Source: G965214625 sp965214625
Lineage (GTDB): Bacteria; Pseudomonadota; Gammaproteobacteria; Arenicellales; Poriferihabitantaceae
Direction of reading: 5' to 3'
DNA: 64,000 nt
Assembly: GCA_965214625.1 (NCBI GenBank)
Contig: OZ243962.1
Location: 1,550,001-1,614,000 of the forward strand
The notes beneath the pieces were generated by a model, which did not search any database, had not been told where the DNA came from, and saw only the letters and a program-made list of their open reading frames with translations. The translations under genes were made by a program, and so were the position numbers. Positions 51,126-60,915 of the stretch are shown one piece after another (the stretch's first letter is position 1; each line of letters opens with the position of its first letter).

Positions 51126-52526
51126 TTACGTTTCCCCGATCATTGCCCTGGCTTGGCGGTCAGACGCGTGGCCGTCAAACGGCGCCAGATACAGCGAAGC
51201 CAGCCTCGAACGGCCGTCGCGGTCCCGCCCGGGCTGTGACAAATACTGGCCAATGGCCTGGTCCAGTGCATCGAAGTCCCCGACCACCCTGACGCCGCCC
51301 GTCTCGACCACCGGGCGGTAATGGTCCATCTCGTACAGCCAGGCCACACTGTCATGCGTCGCGCCGTGCCGTTGCCCATCAAAGGCAATGTTGACAATGC
51401 AGCAGTCAAACGCCGCCGCATCCAGGCTGATCGTCCCCTGGGTACAAATGACCACATCGGCATGGCGCAGCAGATTGGCCAGCAAGGTGATATTGTCTAC
51501 GCCCGCCGGCATCAGCACCACATTGTCCACCGCCTCAAGCGATCGATACCGCGCCTGCCAGCCGCTATCGTTGGGATGCGTCCTGACCCACAGAGTGATC
51601 TTTTCGCCATAGGCCTGTTCGTTGATCCGTCGCGCCAAGAACGCGGCAATATCGGGTTCATGCCGGCCCAGCCGTTCACTGTTTCCCGCAAACACCAGTA
51701 ACCGGTGTGCCGGGTTGATACGGTGGTTTTTCAAAAATTCGGCCCGACCCTGGGCCGCCTGGTGATCATGATAGCAGTCCATCTGGGGCCAGCCGACGAT
51801 GCTCACCGTATCGGCATCGACCCCATGAAACCGAACCAGCTCGTCACGCATCATCCGGTTGTTGACGATGTAACGGCCACATCCTGGCGCAATCGGCCCC
51901 TTGGTGGTCAACCGGTCCCAGCTGCCAATCACACCGACCATCCGGATACGGTGTTTTCTGCAACAAATCGAATAATCCCGGTAAAGCGGATTTTGCACAT
52001 ACCACAGCACCACGGTCTCGATCTCGGTTTCCTCGAAAAACCGCTCAATCGACCGATCCGGTATCTGCCATCGGGCATAGTAAAACCGATAGATCAAGCG
52101 GTACAGCCCGCGGCTGGCGGGGAAAGGAAAGCCGAATGCCGGGTCCACATAATTGCCGGCCAGCGCCTCGCGTTGTGTCCGTGCCTTGTCCAGTTTCTGC
52201 TTGAACCGATGGGCCGCAAACCCGTGCCGCTGGTTAAACCGGTAGGCGATATTGCCATAGCCGAGTCCCAGCCGTTCGCCGAGGCGCACACTGACGAAGC
52301 GACACGCGCGGCGCCACAGCCGTTGTGTCGGCGGTGACTGGCACGGTGCGGTGATCGACCGCCATTGTACCCCGTCCGGCAGCCGGGCCGGGTCCGCGCC
52401 GGCGGGAAGCAGCACCATCAGGTGTCGCTTCCCCCGCTGTCGCAGCTGCGGCAGCACCTCACTTTCGACCAGCGCCCGAAAGGCCATTGCATTGGGCGTG
52501 ACAATGACAAAAGCGGGTGCTTGCAC
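51126..52526 (-). CDS. GT-B-like surface carbohydrate protein, function unknown
   Basis: A 466-residue protein without signal peptide. The C-terminal half resembles capsule polysaccharide and CDP-glycerol-type transferases: 'LLVFAGNSERLGRHE' near residue 278, 'LWVRTHPND' near residue 317, and 'HADVVICTQGTISLDAAAFDCC' near residue 365. The N-terminal third has many Arg and Trp. Being sandwiched one base from the CMP-sugar synthetase and 19 bases from neuC, it is the obvious candidate to transfer or modify the nonulosonate, but the catalytic role is inferred. Confidence 0.6.
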   Translation of the reverse strand: MQAPAFVIVTPNAMAFRALVESEVLPQLRQRGKRHLMVLLPAGADPARLPDGVQWRSITAPCQSPPTQRLWRRACRFVSVRLGERLGLGYGNIAYRFNQRHGFAAHRFKQKLDKARTQREALAGNYVDPAFGFPFPASRGLYRLIYRFYYARWQIPDRSIERFFEETEIETVVLWYVQNPLYRDYSICCRKHRIRMVGVIGSWDRLTTKGPIAPGCGRYIVNNRMMRDELVRFHGVDADTVSIVGWPQMDCYHDHQAAQGRAEFLKNHRINPAHRLLVFAGNSERLGRHEPDIAAFLARRINEQAYGEKITLWVRTHPNDSGWQARYRSLEAVDNVVLMPAGVDNITLLANLLRHADVVICTQGTISLDAAAFDCCIVNIAFDGQRHGATHDSVAWLYEMDHYRPVVETGGVRVVGDFDALDQAIGQYLSQPGRDRDGRSRLASLYLAPFDGHASDRQARAMIGET

Positions 52527-52545
52527 GAAACCGGTCCGCCGTCAG

Positions 52546-53697
52546 CTAGTAGACAATCTCTTTTTGCACCTGCCACTCGCAGGTCGCCAGGATGTCGGCA
52601 ATACGGGTCCCGGCGTGGCCGTCCCCGTACAGGTTGTCACGTGGGTAGGGGCCATGGGCCAGCTGGACCTCGATCGCCTGCTTGATCTGATCCTTGCAAT
52701 GGTCCACATCGATCACGTTGTCACCTCTTTCGCGCCGGTTTTGGCGGCTGCCGATATTCACCGTGGGGGTCCCGATATAGGCGCCATCGCGAATCGCGCT
52801 GCTCGAATTGCCGATCTGACAGGCCGTCTTGTGCATCAGGGCAACATAGACATCAATGGGCAGGTTCTTGAAGTAGTGGAACTGGCCGTTGTCTTCATGT
52901 TCCCGGAAAATCCGGATGCCCCTGGAAATGCCGTCGGACCCGGCATCACTGTTCGGCCACAATACGATCGCCGGCAGTTGCAATTCCTTGATGGCCCTCA
53001 GGGAATGGTAGATCCGTTCCTCATCGGCCCCGTACTCCGTGGTCACCGGATGCTGCGACAACAGGATAAACGGCTGCTGGAGATCAAGCCGGTTGCCCAC
53101 CCCGTCATCAAACAGGTGGGACAGGTCGACCCGCTCCACGGCATCGAGAATGTCTGCAATCAGGTCAATGCGCGGACAGCCCACCAAATGGACCGTCTCC
53201 GGCCGTTCCCCGAGCCGCAAAATACGCGCCTTGGCATCCCGGCTGGCGGGAAAATGAATATGGGCGAATTTGGTAATGGCATGGCGAATGCTCTCATCAA
53301 TCGTCCCGGTCACTTCGCCGCCCATGGTGTGCGCCAGGCCGATATTCATATAGGCGGCGGCGAGCGCCGTTGCCATGGTTTCAAAGCGATCCCCCACCGT
53401 GACGACGACATCCGGCCCCAGGCGGTCAAACGCCGTGGTCAGTTCAATCAGCCCCAGTCCCGTCGATTTCGCCATGGTCAGCGGCGTTTCACCCTCGACC
53501 AGCATATGCACCGTTTCGGCAATGTCAAAACCGTCCTCGCGGATCAGCTCCACCACCGAGCCGTAGCGGTCGAGGATCGCCGAGGCCATGGCAACGACCC
53601 GCAACGACAGCGAACGATGCGCCTTGATCGCCTGCATCGCGGACTTGATGCTACTGTAATTGGCCCTTGAGCCAACAACCACGCAGATTTTTCTCAT
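52546..53697 (-). CDS. UDP-HexNAc 2-epimerase, hydrolysing (NeuC/LegG type)
   Basis: A 383-residue enzyme that epimerises C2 of a UDP-HexNAc and releases UDP, giving the ManNAc-type precursor for nonulosonate. 'ICVVVGSRANYSSIKSAM' is the NeuC-type N-terminus. 'VVVTVGDRFETMATALAAAYMNIGLAHTMGGEVTGTIDE' is the conserved core split by the sugar site, and 'QIGNSSSAIRDGAYIGTP' with 'IGSRQNRRE' near residue 330 holds the UDP site. ATG 53697 is chosen over a longer upstream frame that runs through the neuB gene in another phase. Confidence 0.93.
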   Translation of the reverse strand: MRKICVVVGSRANYSSIKSAMQAIKAHRSLSLRVVAMASAILDRYGSVVELIREDGFDIAETVHMLVEGETPLTMAKSTGLGLIELTTAFDRLGPDVVVTVGDRFETMATALAAAYMNIGLAHTMGGEVTGTIDESIRHAITKFAHIHFPASRDAKARILRLGERPETVHLVGCPRIDLIADILDAVERVDLSHLFDDGVGNRLDLQQPFILLSQHPVTTEYGADEERIYHSLRAIKELQLPAIVLWPNSDAGSDGISRGIRIFREHEDNGQFHYFKNLPIDVYVALMHKTACQIGNSSSAIRDGAYIGTPTVNIGSRQNRRERGDNVIDVDHCKDQIKQAIEVQLAHGPYPRDNLYGDGHAGTRIADILATCEWQVQKEIVY

Positions 53698-53717
53698 CTT
53701 GGGGCTCCGTTTTCCGG

Positions 53718-54710
53718 TCAACGCTCGATATCGGCCGGGTCGAGCACCTCGCCGGGGCGGATGGCCCGGGTCGTCCGCTGGCCGATGACCGATCTGAAGC
53801 GGGCCGCCGAAATACCCTGTGCCGGTTTCTTGTAGCCGATCATCCGCGCATCGATCCGCGCGCCTTTGGGGATCGACTCGACGGCGACAATGCTTTTTTG
53901 AAAGACCCTTTTCATCTCCTTGAAATCGTGCAGATCGTCCTTGTCCACCGGGGAGGCCAACATCGCCGAAATTTCCCGGACCCCGTCGACCAATGCCCGA
54001 AACTCCGCCGGCTCGGCGGCAAACGGCGCATCGCTGCCATACATCGAGCGACTGAATGTCAGGTGTTTTTCGATGCACACCGCCCCTTGGGCCACCGCCG
54101 CAAAGGCCGCCTGGTTGGTCCGGGTATGATCCGAAAAGCCCACCGGGCAGCGATACCGTTGCGCCATGTCGCGCAGTACATTAAGCCCGACCCGGTGACT
54201 CGGACACGGATACAGCGAGGTGCACTGCAACACCGTCAGGTCGGCCCCGGCCAGTTCCCCGACGGCTTGGTCGAGCTCCGACCAGTTGCTCATCCCCGAG
54301 GACAGCAGGACCGGCTTTGCGGTGCGCCGGACCCGCTCCAGCAGCGGCAGATTGGTCACCTCGCCGGACGGAATCTTGTAGCGATCCACGCCGAGGGCCT
54401 CGAGCCACTCAACCGCCTGTTCAGAAAAGGGCGACGAGGCAAACTCGATCCCCGTTTCATCGCAGTGCTGCTTGATCTGCTGCCACTGCGCCGGGCTGAA
54501 ACCGGTCCGGGTAAAATAGTCGAACCGGTTTTCACTCGAAAAATACCCGGGTGACGGCGCATCAATGAGGCTCTCGGCTTCGGCGATATGGGTCTGGTAC
54601 TTGACCGCATCCGCGCCCAGCTCGCGCGCCAGGTCCGCCAGCTTGAGCGCATTGCCCAGACTGCCGTCGTGCACCGAACCCACTTCCGCGATGATCATCA
54701 CCGTACTCAT
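53718..54710 (-). CDS. Nonulosonate synthase NeuB with SAF domain
   Basis: A 330-residue synthase that condenses phosphoenolpyruvate with a ManNAc-type sugar. The TIM barrel has 'IIAEVGSVHDGSLGNALKLA', K-Y-Q, 'RYKIPSGEVTNLPLL' and metal histidines in 'GFSDHTRTN' and 'CIEKHLTF'. A C-terminal SAF domain (residues about 272-328, 'SIPKGARIDARMI') is present, unlike the short NeuB-like protein at 4.7 kb. The start is only six bases from the valS stop, so it probably continues the valS transcript. Confidence 0.95.
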   Translation of the reverse strand: MSTVMIIAEVGSVHDGSLGNALKLADLARELGADAVKYQTHIAEAESLIDAPSPGYFSSENRFDYFTRTGFSPAQWQQIKQHCDETGIEFASSPFSEQAVEWLEALGVDRYKIPSGEVTNLPLLERVRRTAKPVLLSSGMSNWSELDQAVGELAGADLTVLQCTSLYPCPSHRVGLNVLRDMAQRYRCPVGFSDHTRTNQAAFAAVAQGAVCIEKHLTFSRSMYGSDAPFAAEPAEFRALVDGVREISAMLASPVDKDDLHDFKEMKRVFQKSIVAVESIPKGARIDARMIGYKKPAQGISAARFRSVIGQRTTRAIRPGEVLDPADIER

Positions 54711-54716
54711 GTCGAC

Positions 54717-57596
54717 TTACCGCTTGTCTATTCGTTTCAACTGCTCCTCCATCTCGGTGAGCTCGGATTCAATCCGAATCAGGTTGTCCCGTTCCTTCTG
54801 GACAATAGGGCCCGGCGCATTGCGGACAAACCGGTCGTTATCAAGCTTGGTCTTGAGTTGCTCACGCTTCGCCTGGCGTTTTGCGATGTCCTTTCCAAGT
54901 CGGGACCGTTCCGCCGCCTTGTCGATCAGCCCGGCCAGTGGAACAAACACTTTCGCCTGATCGGCCAGTAGCATGACCGAGTCGGCCACCTCGGTCTGCT
55001 CAATCGCATCGATCCGCTGCGCCTTGGCCAGAAACGCCATCGTCTGCCGGTTCTCCTGCAGGATCAGGTGCTGCGCCGGTGTCAGATTGGCAATCAAAAC
55101 CGGTACCTTTTTCCCGGGAGGAAGATGCCGGTCCGCCTTGATCTTCCTTATACACTGCACCACCTCCATGATCCACCCCATTTGCGATTCCGCCTGCTCG
55201 TCAATTTTCCGCTCGTCACACCGGGGGTACGGCTGCATCATGAGGGTCGCTCCCTTGCGGCCGGTATGGGGGGCCAGCTGTTGCCAGATTTCCTCGCTGA
55301 TAAACGGCATCAGGGGATGAATCAGGCGCATCACCGTTTCCAGAACATCGGCCAGGGTGCGCCGGGTTCCGGCTTTCGCCGGTTCGCCGAGGTCGGCGTC
55401 ATAAAGGCGCGGCTTGCATATTTCCAGGTACCACGCGCAATAATGGTTCCAGGTGAATTCGTAGAGCTCCCTGGCAACCAGGTCAAACCGATAACTGTGG
55501 ATATGGTGCGCCACGTTACGCGCAAGGCGCTGCAACAGCGAAACAATCCATCGGTCGGCCAGTGCGGGCGGCGCCACGGCGACGGCGTGGCCGTCGGTCT
55601 GCGGTGCACACTGGGCCAGTACGAATTTGGCCGCATTCCAGATTTTGTTGCAGAAATTGCGGTAGCCTTCGGTCCGCCCGAGGTCAAAGTTGATGTCCCG
55701 TCCATTGGAGGCCAGCGCCGCAAACGTGAAGCGCAGCGCATCGGTTCCAAAACTCGGTATGCCGTGCGGGAAATCGCTTTCGGTCTGTTGTGCTATTTTC
55801 GCGGCCAGATGCGGCTGCATCATGCCCCGGGTCCGCTTTTCAACCAGGCTTGGCAGGTCGATGCCGTCAATGAGATCGATCGGATCGAGCACGTTGCCTT
55901 TGGACTTGGACATTTTCTGCCCATGGGCATCGCGCACCAGCCCATGGATATACACTTCCTTGAACGGCACGTCTTCCATGAACCGGGTCCCCATCATGAT
56001 CATTCTGGCAACCCAGAAGAAAATGATATCAAAGCCGGTCACCAGCACGCTGGTGGGATAAAACGTCGCCAGCCGGTCGGTGCGCTGCGGCCAGCCGAGG
56101 GTCGAAAACGGCCACAGGGCGGAACTGAACCAGGTGTCCAGCACATCCTCGTCCTGATGCAGCACCAATGCCGCGTCCAGGGCATATTTTTCGCGGACAC
56201 TGGCCTCGTCCTTGGCGACATAAATCCGGCCCTCGGCGTCATACCACGCCGGGATGCGGTGTCCCCACCATATTTGCCTGGAAATGCACCAGTCCTCGAC
56301 ATTTTCAAGCCATTGAAAATAGGTTCGGCTCCAGTTCTCCGGGACAAACCGGATGCGGCCCTCGCGAACCACGTTGATCGCGGGGTCGGTAATGCAGGCC
56401 TTGCCCCCGGGGCGGCCGTCCGGCTGCACCTCGGTGGTCAGATCAACATACCACTGGTCGGTCAGATAGGGCTCCACCACGGCATTGGAGCGGTCGCCCC
56501 GGGGAATCATCAGTCGGTGCTCAACCGTTTTTTCCAGCAAGTCCCGGTCCTTGAGGTCCTGCACAATCCGCTGGCGGGCCTCGAACCGGTCGAGCCCGAC
56601 ATAGCGCGGGGGAATCAGCGCCCCCTCATTGACCGCCTCGTGATTGATGTTTTCGCGAATCGAGGCGCTCTGGGTCAACACGTTGATCAGGCCGCCCTGC
56701 GGCTGAGCCTTGAAGGCGTCGCGGTGGCGGTGGCGCTGCCACACCTGGTAGTCGTTGAAATCGTGGGCCGGGGTGATCTTGAGACAGCCGGAGCCGAACG
56801 ACGGATCGACATGGTCGTCCGCAATAATCGGTATCGTGCGACCGGTCAGCGGCAGATGAACCGATTGTCCGATCCGCTCGCGGTAGCGCTCGTCGTCCGG
56901 GTGAACGGCCACCGCGCTATCGCCCAGCATCGTTTCAGGGCGCGTCGTCGCCACCACGACAAACCCCTTTTCCCCGACCAACGGATAGCGCAGGTGCCAC
57001 AGGTAACCGGCTTCCTCTTCGGACAGCACCTCCAGATCCGACAGCGCGGTATGCAACACCGGATCCCAGTTCACCAGCCGCTGGCCGCGATAGATGATCC
57101 CGTCATCGTATAACCGGATGAAGACCTCGTTGACCGCCTCACTGAGCCCTTCATCCATGGTGAACCGCTCATGCGTCCAATCAGGCGAGGCCCCCATTCG
57201 TCTTAACTGGTGCGCGATGACCCCGCCTGATTGCGCTTTCCATTGCCACACTTTCTCGATGAACCGCTCGCGGCCATAGTCGTGGCGATTCGTTCCCTGC
57301 GCATTGATCAGCCTTTCCACCACCATCTGTGTCGCGATCCCCGCATGGTCCATCCCGGGCTGCCACAAGGTGCGACACCCCTTCATGCGGTGATACCGGA
57401 TCAGCGCATCCATGATGGTGTCTTGAAACGCGTGGCCCATATGCAGACTGCCGGTGACATTGGGCGGCGGAATCATGATGCAGTACGGCGGCGCGTCAGC
57501 CGCAGCCGCATCCGGCGAAAAATAGCCGTTCTCTTCCCAGTAGGTGTACCAGCGCGACTCCATGTCGCGGGGGTTGTAGTCTTTTGCCAATGTCAT
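54717..57596 (-). CDS. valS: Valyl-tRNA synthetase
   Basis: A 959-residue class I synthetase. The signature HMGH is in PNVTGSLHMGHAF near residue 46, and KMSKSKGNVLDP near residue 555. The CP1 editing domain lies between, and a coiled-coil tail (about residues 890-955, many Glu/Lys/Arg) closes the protein, as in bacterial ValRS. It follows holC by 69 bases in the familiar pepA-holC-valS order. Confidence 0.97.
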   Translation of the reverse strand: MTLAKDYNPRDMESRWYTYWEENGYFSPDAAAADAPPYCIMIPPPNVTGSLHMGHAFQDTIMDALIRYHRMKGCRTLWQPGMDHAGIATQMVVERLINAQGTNRHDYGRERFIEKVWQWKAQSGGVIAHQLRRMGASPDWTHERFTMDEGLSEAVNEVFIRLYDDGIIYRGQRLVNWDPVLHTALSDLEVLSEEEAGYLWHLRYPLVGEKGFVVVATTRPETMLGDSAVAVHPDDERYRERIGQSVHLPLTGRTIPIIADDHVDPSFGSGCLKITPAHDFNDYQVWQRHRHRDAFKAQPQGGLINVLTQSASIRENINHEAVNEGALIPPRYVGLDRFEARQRIVQDLKDRDLLEKTVEHRLMIPRGDRSNAVVEPYLTDQWYVDLTTEVQPDGRPGGKACITDPAINVVREGRIRFVPENWSRTYFQWLENVEDWCISRQIWWGHRIPAWYDAEGRIYVAKDEASVREKYALDAALVLHQDEDVLDTWFSSALWPFSTLGWPQRTDRLATFYPTSVLVTGFDIIFFWVARMIMMGTRFMEDVPFKEVYIHGLVRDAHGQKMSKSKGNVLDPIDLIDGIDLPSLVEKRTRGMMQPHLAAKIAQQTESDFPHGIPSFGTDALRFTFAALASNGRDINFDLGRTEGYRNFCNKIWNAAKFVLAQCAPQTDGHAVAVAPPALADRWIVSLLQRLARNVAHHIHSYRFDLVARELYEFTWNHYCAWYLEICKPRLYDADLGEPAKAGTRRTLADVLETVMRLIHPLMPFISEEIWQQLAPHTGRKGATLMMQPYPRCDERKIDEQAESQMGWIMEVVQCIRKIKADRHLPPGKKVPVLIANLTPAQHLILQENRQTMAFLAKAQRIDAIEQTEVADSVMLLADQAKVFVPLAGLIDKAAERSRLGKDIAKRQAKREQLKTKLDNDRFVRNAPGPIVQKERDNLIRIESELTEMEEQLKRIDKR

Positions 57597-57665
57597 CTCA
57601 GAAAACGAACGCCGGTGTCAATAAGAGGCGGAATATAAGGAGGGGATATTGCCAGCCCGGGGGAC

Positions 57666-58094
57666 TCAAAGGTGGTGCGCCCTGGGTTCGATGCCGCCTT
57701 CGCGGTACTGCCTGAACCGTACCCGGCCGCGCGCCTTTTCCTGCGGGTCGTTGGCCACGAGGTCGGCAACCCGTCGGTAATCCTGGTAATTGGGCGGCAC
57801 CTCATCGGTCAGCGAAACCAGCAGCGCAATGGCCGGCGTGTCGCAGTCCCGCTCGCCGATCTGCACCGGAAACCGGGCCCAGTCGGTCTCACCATGGCGC
57901 ACCGCATGGGGAACAAAACTTTCCTGCGCGAACGTCCAAAGCAACTGGTCAAGCTCCCGGCTGTGCTGCGTTGTCGCGGTTTGCACATACACCGTCATGC
58001 CCTGCTGATACGCCTTGTTGACCAGGCGACAGGCGTACGGGAACTTGCCGCTGTGTGGCTGGCGCAGCAGGTAGAAATCCACCTGGTCAGTCAT
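57666..58094 (-). CDS. holC: DNA polymerase III chi subunit
   Basis: A 142-residue protein, close to the usual size of chi, which links the clamp loader to SSB. It begins MTDQVDFYLLRQ and has 'YACRLVNKAYQQGMTVYVQT' and 'FVPHAVRHGETDWARFPVQIG', typical family blocks. The start ATG 58094 overlaps the pepA stop by eight bases, so translation is coupled. Confidence 0.9.
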   Translation of the reverse strand: MTDQVDFYLLRQPHSGKFPYACRLVNKAYQQGMTVYVQTATTQHSRELDQLLWTFAQESFVPHAVRHGETDWARFPVQIGERDCDTPAIALLVSLTDEVPPNYQDYRRVADLVANDPQEKARGRVRFRQYREGGIEPRAHHL

Positions 58095-59583
58095 CCAGTG
58101 GCTCCCCGCTTCGCCCAAGCAGGAACTCCACCAGCAGCGACACCGGCCGGCCGGTCGCCCCCTTGTCGCCGCCCGACTGCCACGCGGTGCCGGCAATATC
58201 CAGATGGGCCCAGTCGAACTGACGGGCGAAATGCTTGAGAAAGCACGCGGCAGTCACCGCCCCGGCCCCTTTGCCGCCGATGTTCGCCAAATCCGCGAAA
58301 TTGCTCTTGAGCTGGCGCGTATAACTCTCCCACACCGGCATCTTCCAGGCCCGGTCACCGCTGGCCTCGCCGGCCCTGAACAACTCCTCTGCCAGCGCAT
58401 CGCAATTGCTGAACAAGCCACTCGCATGGGCCCCCAGCGCGATCACGCACGCACCGGTCAAAGTCGCAATATCGATCACGCAGGCCGGGTTGAATTTTTC
58501 CGTATAGGTCAGCGCATCGCACAGAATCAGTCGTCCCTCGGCATCGGTATTTAATACCTCAATGGTTGTGCCCGACATGCTGGTCACGATATCACCGGGC
58601 TTGTTGGCCGCCCCGTCAGGCAGGTTTTCACTCGAGGGGATGATGCCGACCACATTGAGCCGGAGCTCCATTTCCGCAATGGCCCGGATCACGCCGAACA
58701 CGCTGGCCCCGCCACACATGTCAAATTTCATTTCATCCATCGCCGCCGCGGGCTTGATTGAGATGCCGCCGGCATCGAAGGTCAGGCCCTTGCCGACCAG
58801 CGCAACCGGCCGGTCGCCCTGGTTGCCGCCGTGGTATTCCATCACGATCAGTTTGGCCGGTTCCCGGCTGCCCCGGGACACCGACAGCAGCGCCCCCATT
58901 TTTTTGCGTTTCATCGCCGCCTCATCGAGCACCGTCGTTTTGATCGGGTGGGACTGCTGCAGCTTTTCTGCCGCGCGGGCGAGGTAACCGGGGGTGCATA
59001 TATTGCCCGGCAAATTGGATAAGGTCTTGGTCAGGCCAATCCCGTTGACCAGGGCCTGTCCATGACGGACCGCGGCCTGCGCCTGGCCCAGCCGCGACCG
59101 GGTCACGACCAGGGTGACGCGGTTCAGCCGAACCGGGCGCTTTTCACTCAGCGTTTCGTCATAGCGGTACAGTGCCTCGCCGATCCCCTCGATGACACTG
59201 CGCCCGAACCGGTAGATGCGCTTGCCTGAACATGAATCGAGCAACGTGAAATGGGCCGCCTCGACCGATAGCCGATTCAGCGTCATGGCCGCCGATTTTG
59301 CTGCACGTCGAACGACTGATGAGGTAAAATCGTTGGGTGTACCCAGACCGACCAACAGCACTCTTTGTGATTTGATCCCGGAGAGACGGTAAAGCATTTG
59401 AGTAGAACCCACGGTGGCATCGAAATCACCCAGCGACAGTACTCGACCCAACTCGTTTTGGCTCGCCTGGTCAATCCGCTGCCCCGATCGGGCCAACACC
59501 GGGGGATCCGCCTTGTGGACACCCAAAACCAGACAGGGTGATGCGCGCTTTACAACATCAATGGTTTTTGCTGAAAATTCCAT
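58087..59583 (-). CDS. pepA: Leucyl aminopeptidase A (M17)
   Basis: A 498-residue hexameric zinc aminopeptidase. VGKGLTFDAGG near residue 263 and EVLNTDAEGRLILCDAL near residue 343 contribute the metal ligands and the signature N-T-D-A-E-G-R. The E. coli homologue also acts in Xer recombination and as a DNA-binding regulator. ATG 59583 has a Shine-Dalgarno-like CGGAG upstream; a five-residue longer start at 59598 is possible. It is divergent from lptF. Confidence 0.95.
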   Translation of the reverse strand: MEFSAKTIDVVKRASPCLVLGVHKADPPVLARSGQRIDQASQNELGRVLSLGDFDATVGSTQMLYRLSGIKSQRVLLVGLGTPNDFTSSVVRRAAKSAAMTLNRLSVEAAHFTLLDSCSGKRIYRFGRSVIEGIGEALYRYDETLSEKRPVRLNRVTLVVTRSRLGQAQAAVRHGQALVNGIGLTKTLSNLPGNICTPGYLARAAEKLQQSHPIKTTVLDEAAMKRKKMGALLSVSRGSREPAKLIVMEYHGGNQGDRPVALVGKGLTFDAGGISIKPAAAMDEMKFDMCGGASVFGVIRAIAEMELRLNVVGIIPSSENLPDGAANKPGDIVTSMSGTTIEVLNTDAEGRLILCDALTYTEKFNPACVIDIATLTGACVIALGAHASGLFSNCDALAEELFRAGEASGDRAWKMPVWESYTRQLKSNFADLANIGGKGAGAVTAACFLKHFARQFDWAHLDIAGTAWQSGGDKGATGRPVSLLVEFLLGRSGEPLDD

Positions 59584-59832
59584 AGGTACTCCGATCATTC
59601 GATTTTCTTAATGCGCAATGAGCCTGACTGGTGCCTCCCTCATGGTCACGTGGTTGCAACGCAGTCATCTTGTCCTTCAAATAACGCGGGCGGTCGCTCG
59701 TCTCTTTGAGAAAAACCCCTTCCGTTCCCGGCCCCAAAGCGGCCCATTATATCAAGGGATTTTGGCCGGGTATCCCTCTAATTCACTCATTTTCCGCGTC
59801 CCGTCAGGAATTTGCGGGAGGAATGCCGCTTT

Positions 59833-60915
59833 GTGATTATTCATCGCGCTTTCATCAAGGAGATACTGAAAACCTGCAGTGCGGTGACTGCCATCCTGTT
59901 TTCGATCTTCCTGGTGACCCGACTGGTGGGATTTCTGCGCGAGGCGGCCGAAGGGGATATCCCGATCGACAGCGTGCTACTTTTGCTGGCGTTGAAAATG
60001 ATCACCTATCTGGACATCCTGATCCCGCTGGTGCTGTACGTGTCCACCTTGCTGGTCATCGGACGGTGGGTCCGCGACAGCGAACTCACCGTGATTACCG
60101 CTTGCGGGATCAGCATGCGGGAATTCGTCAGACCGGCCATGATATTGGCCGCGATCGTCGGCTCGATTGTGATGGCCTTTTCCCTTTACCTGTCACCCCT
60201 GTCTGCCGAGATCGGTCGCTCAATGGAGCACCGCTTTCACAATGAGGTGGATATCTCGGGACTGATTCCGGGCGTCTTTACGGAAACCGATGACGGGAAC
60301 GGTGTCTATTTTATTGAACAAAATGACCGCACAACGGATACGCTGCAAGGCATCTTTGTGTCCAATGACCGCGATCAAAACACCGATATCCTGGTGGCCG
60401 ACAGCGGGCACAAGTGGGTCGACCCCAACACGGATGATGAGTTCCTGGTGCTCAACAACGGGGTTCAATACCGGGTCAACGCGGAGAGCGGAGAATATGA
60501 GGTAACCCATTTCGAATCCTACGCGCTGCGCCTGAAACAGCGTGCCCAAAACCACTACCGGGTGCCGATCAGGGCGAGGTCGACCCTGACATTGCTCAGG
60601 GATAACCAGCGGGCCTCGATCGGTGAATTCCATTGGCGATTGGCCAAGATTGTCATGCTACCGATTCTCATGCTGTATGCCCTTTCATTCTCCTCCATCA
60701 GCAACCGGAAAAAGCGCATTCCGTCGATGGCCATCGCCTTGCTGATCTATTTTGCCTATTCCAACGTGTTGGGGTTCTGCCTGGCGCTCATTACCCGCGG
60801 CACCGCGAATCCGCATGTGACGCTGTGGATCGTCCATGGGCTGTTTCTCATCCTGGCGATGCACCTGTTTCACCAGCGTTGTGAAAACAAGCCGCTGTTT
60901 CCGAGGTTTCGATAA
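59833..60915 (+). CDS. lptF: LPS export permease LptF
   Basis: A 360-residue component of the LptB2FG ABC transporter that pulls LPS from the inner membrane. Three N-terminal helices, a periplasmic beta-jellyroll (about residues 130-260) and three C-terminal helices are visible. GTG 59833 is chosen because GGGAGGAA (59816-59823) sits at the right distance; the frame begins upstream at a TTG. The stop directly touches the lptG ATG. Confidence 0.93.
   Translation: MIIHRAFIKEILKTCSAVTAILFSIFLVTRLVGFLREAAEGDIPIDSVLLLLALKMITYLDILIPLVLYVSTLLVIGRWVRDSELTVITACGISMREFVRPAMILAAIVGSIVMAFSLYLSPLSAEIGRSMEHRFHNEVDISGLIPGVFTETDDGNGVYFIEQNDRTTDTLQGIFVSNDRDQNTDILVADSGHKWVDPNTDDEFLVLNNGVQYRVNAESGEYEVTHFESYALRLKQRAQNHYRVPIRARSTLTLLRDNQRASIGEFHWRLAKIVMLPILMLYALSFSSISNRKKRIPSMAIALLIYFAYSNVLGFCLALITRGTANPHVTLWIVHGLFLILAMHLFHQRCENKPLFPRFR

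Noticed and set aside
52351..53670. Long plus-strand open frame (over 400 codons) opposite neuC and its neighbour
   Set aside because: It is antisense to two well-supported nonulosonate genes and arises from their GC-rich codon use.
55068..57113. Very long plus-strand frame opposite valS
   Set aside because: It lies entirely inside valS on the other strand with no family resemblance; a typical GC-skew shadow.
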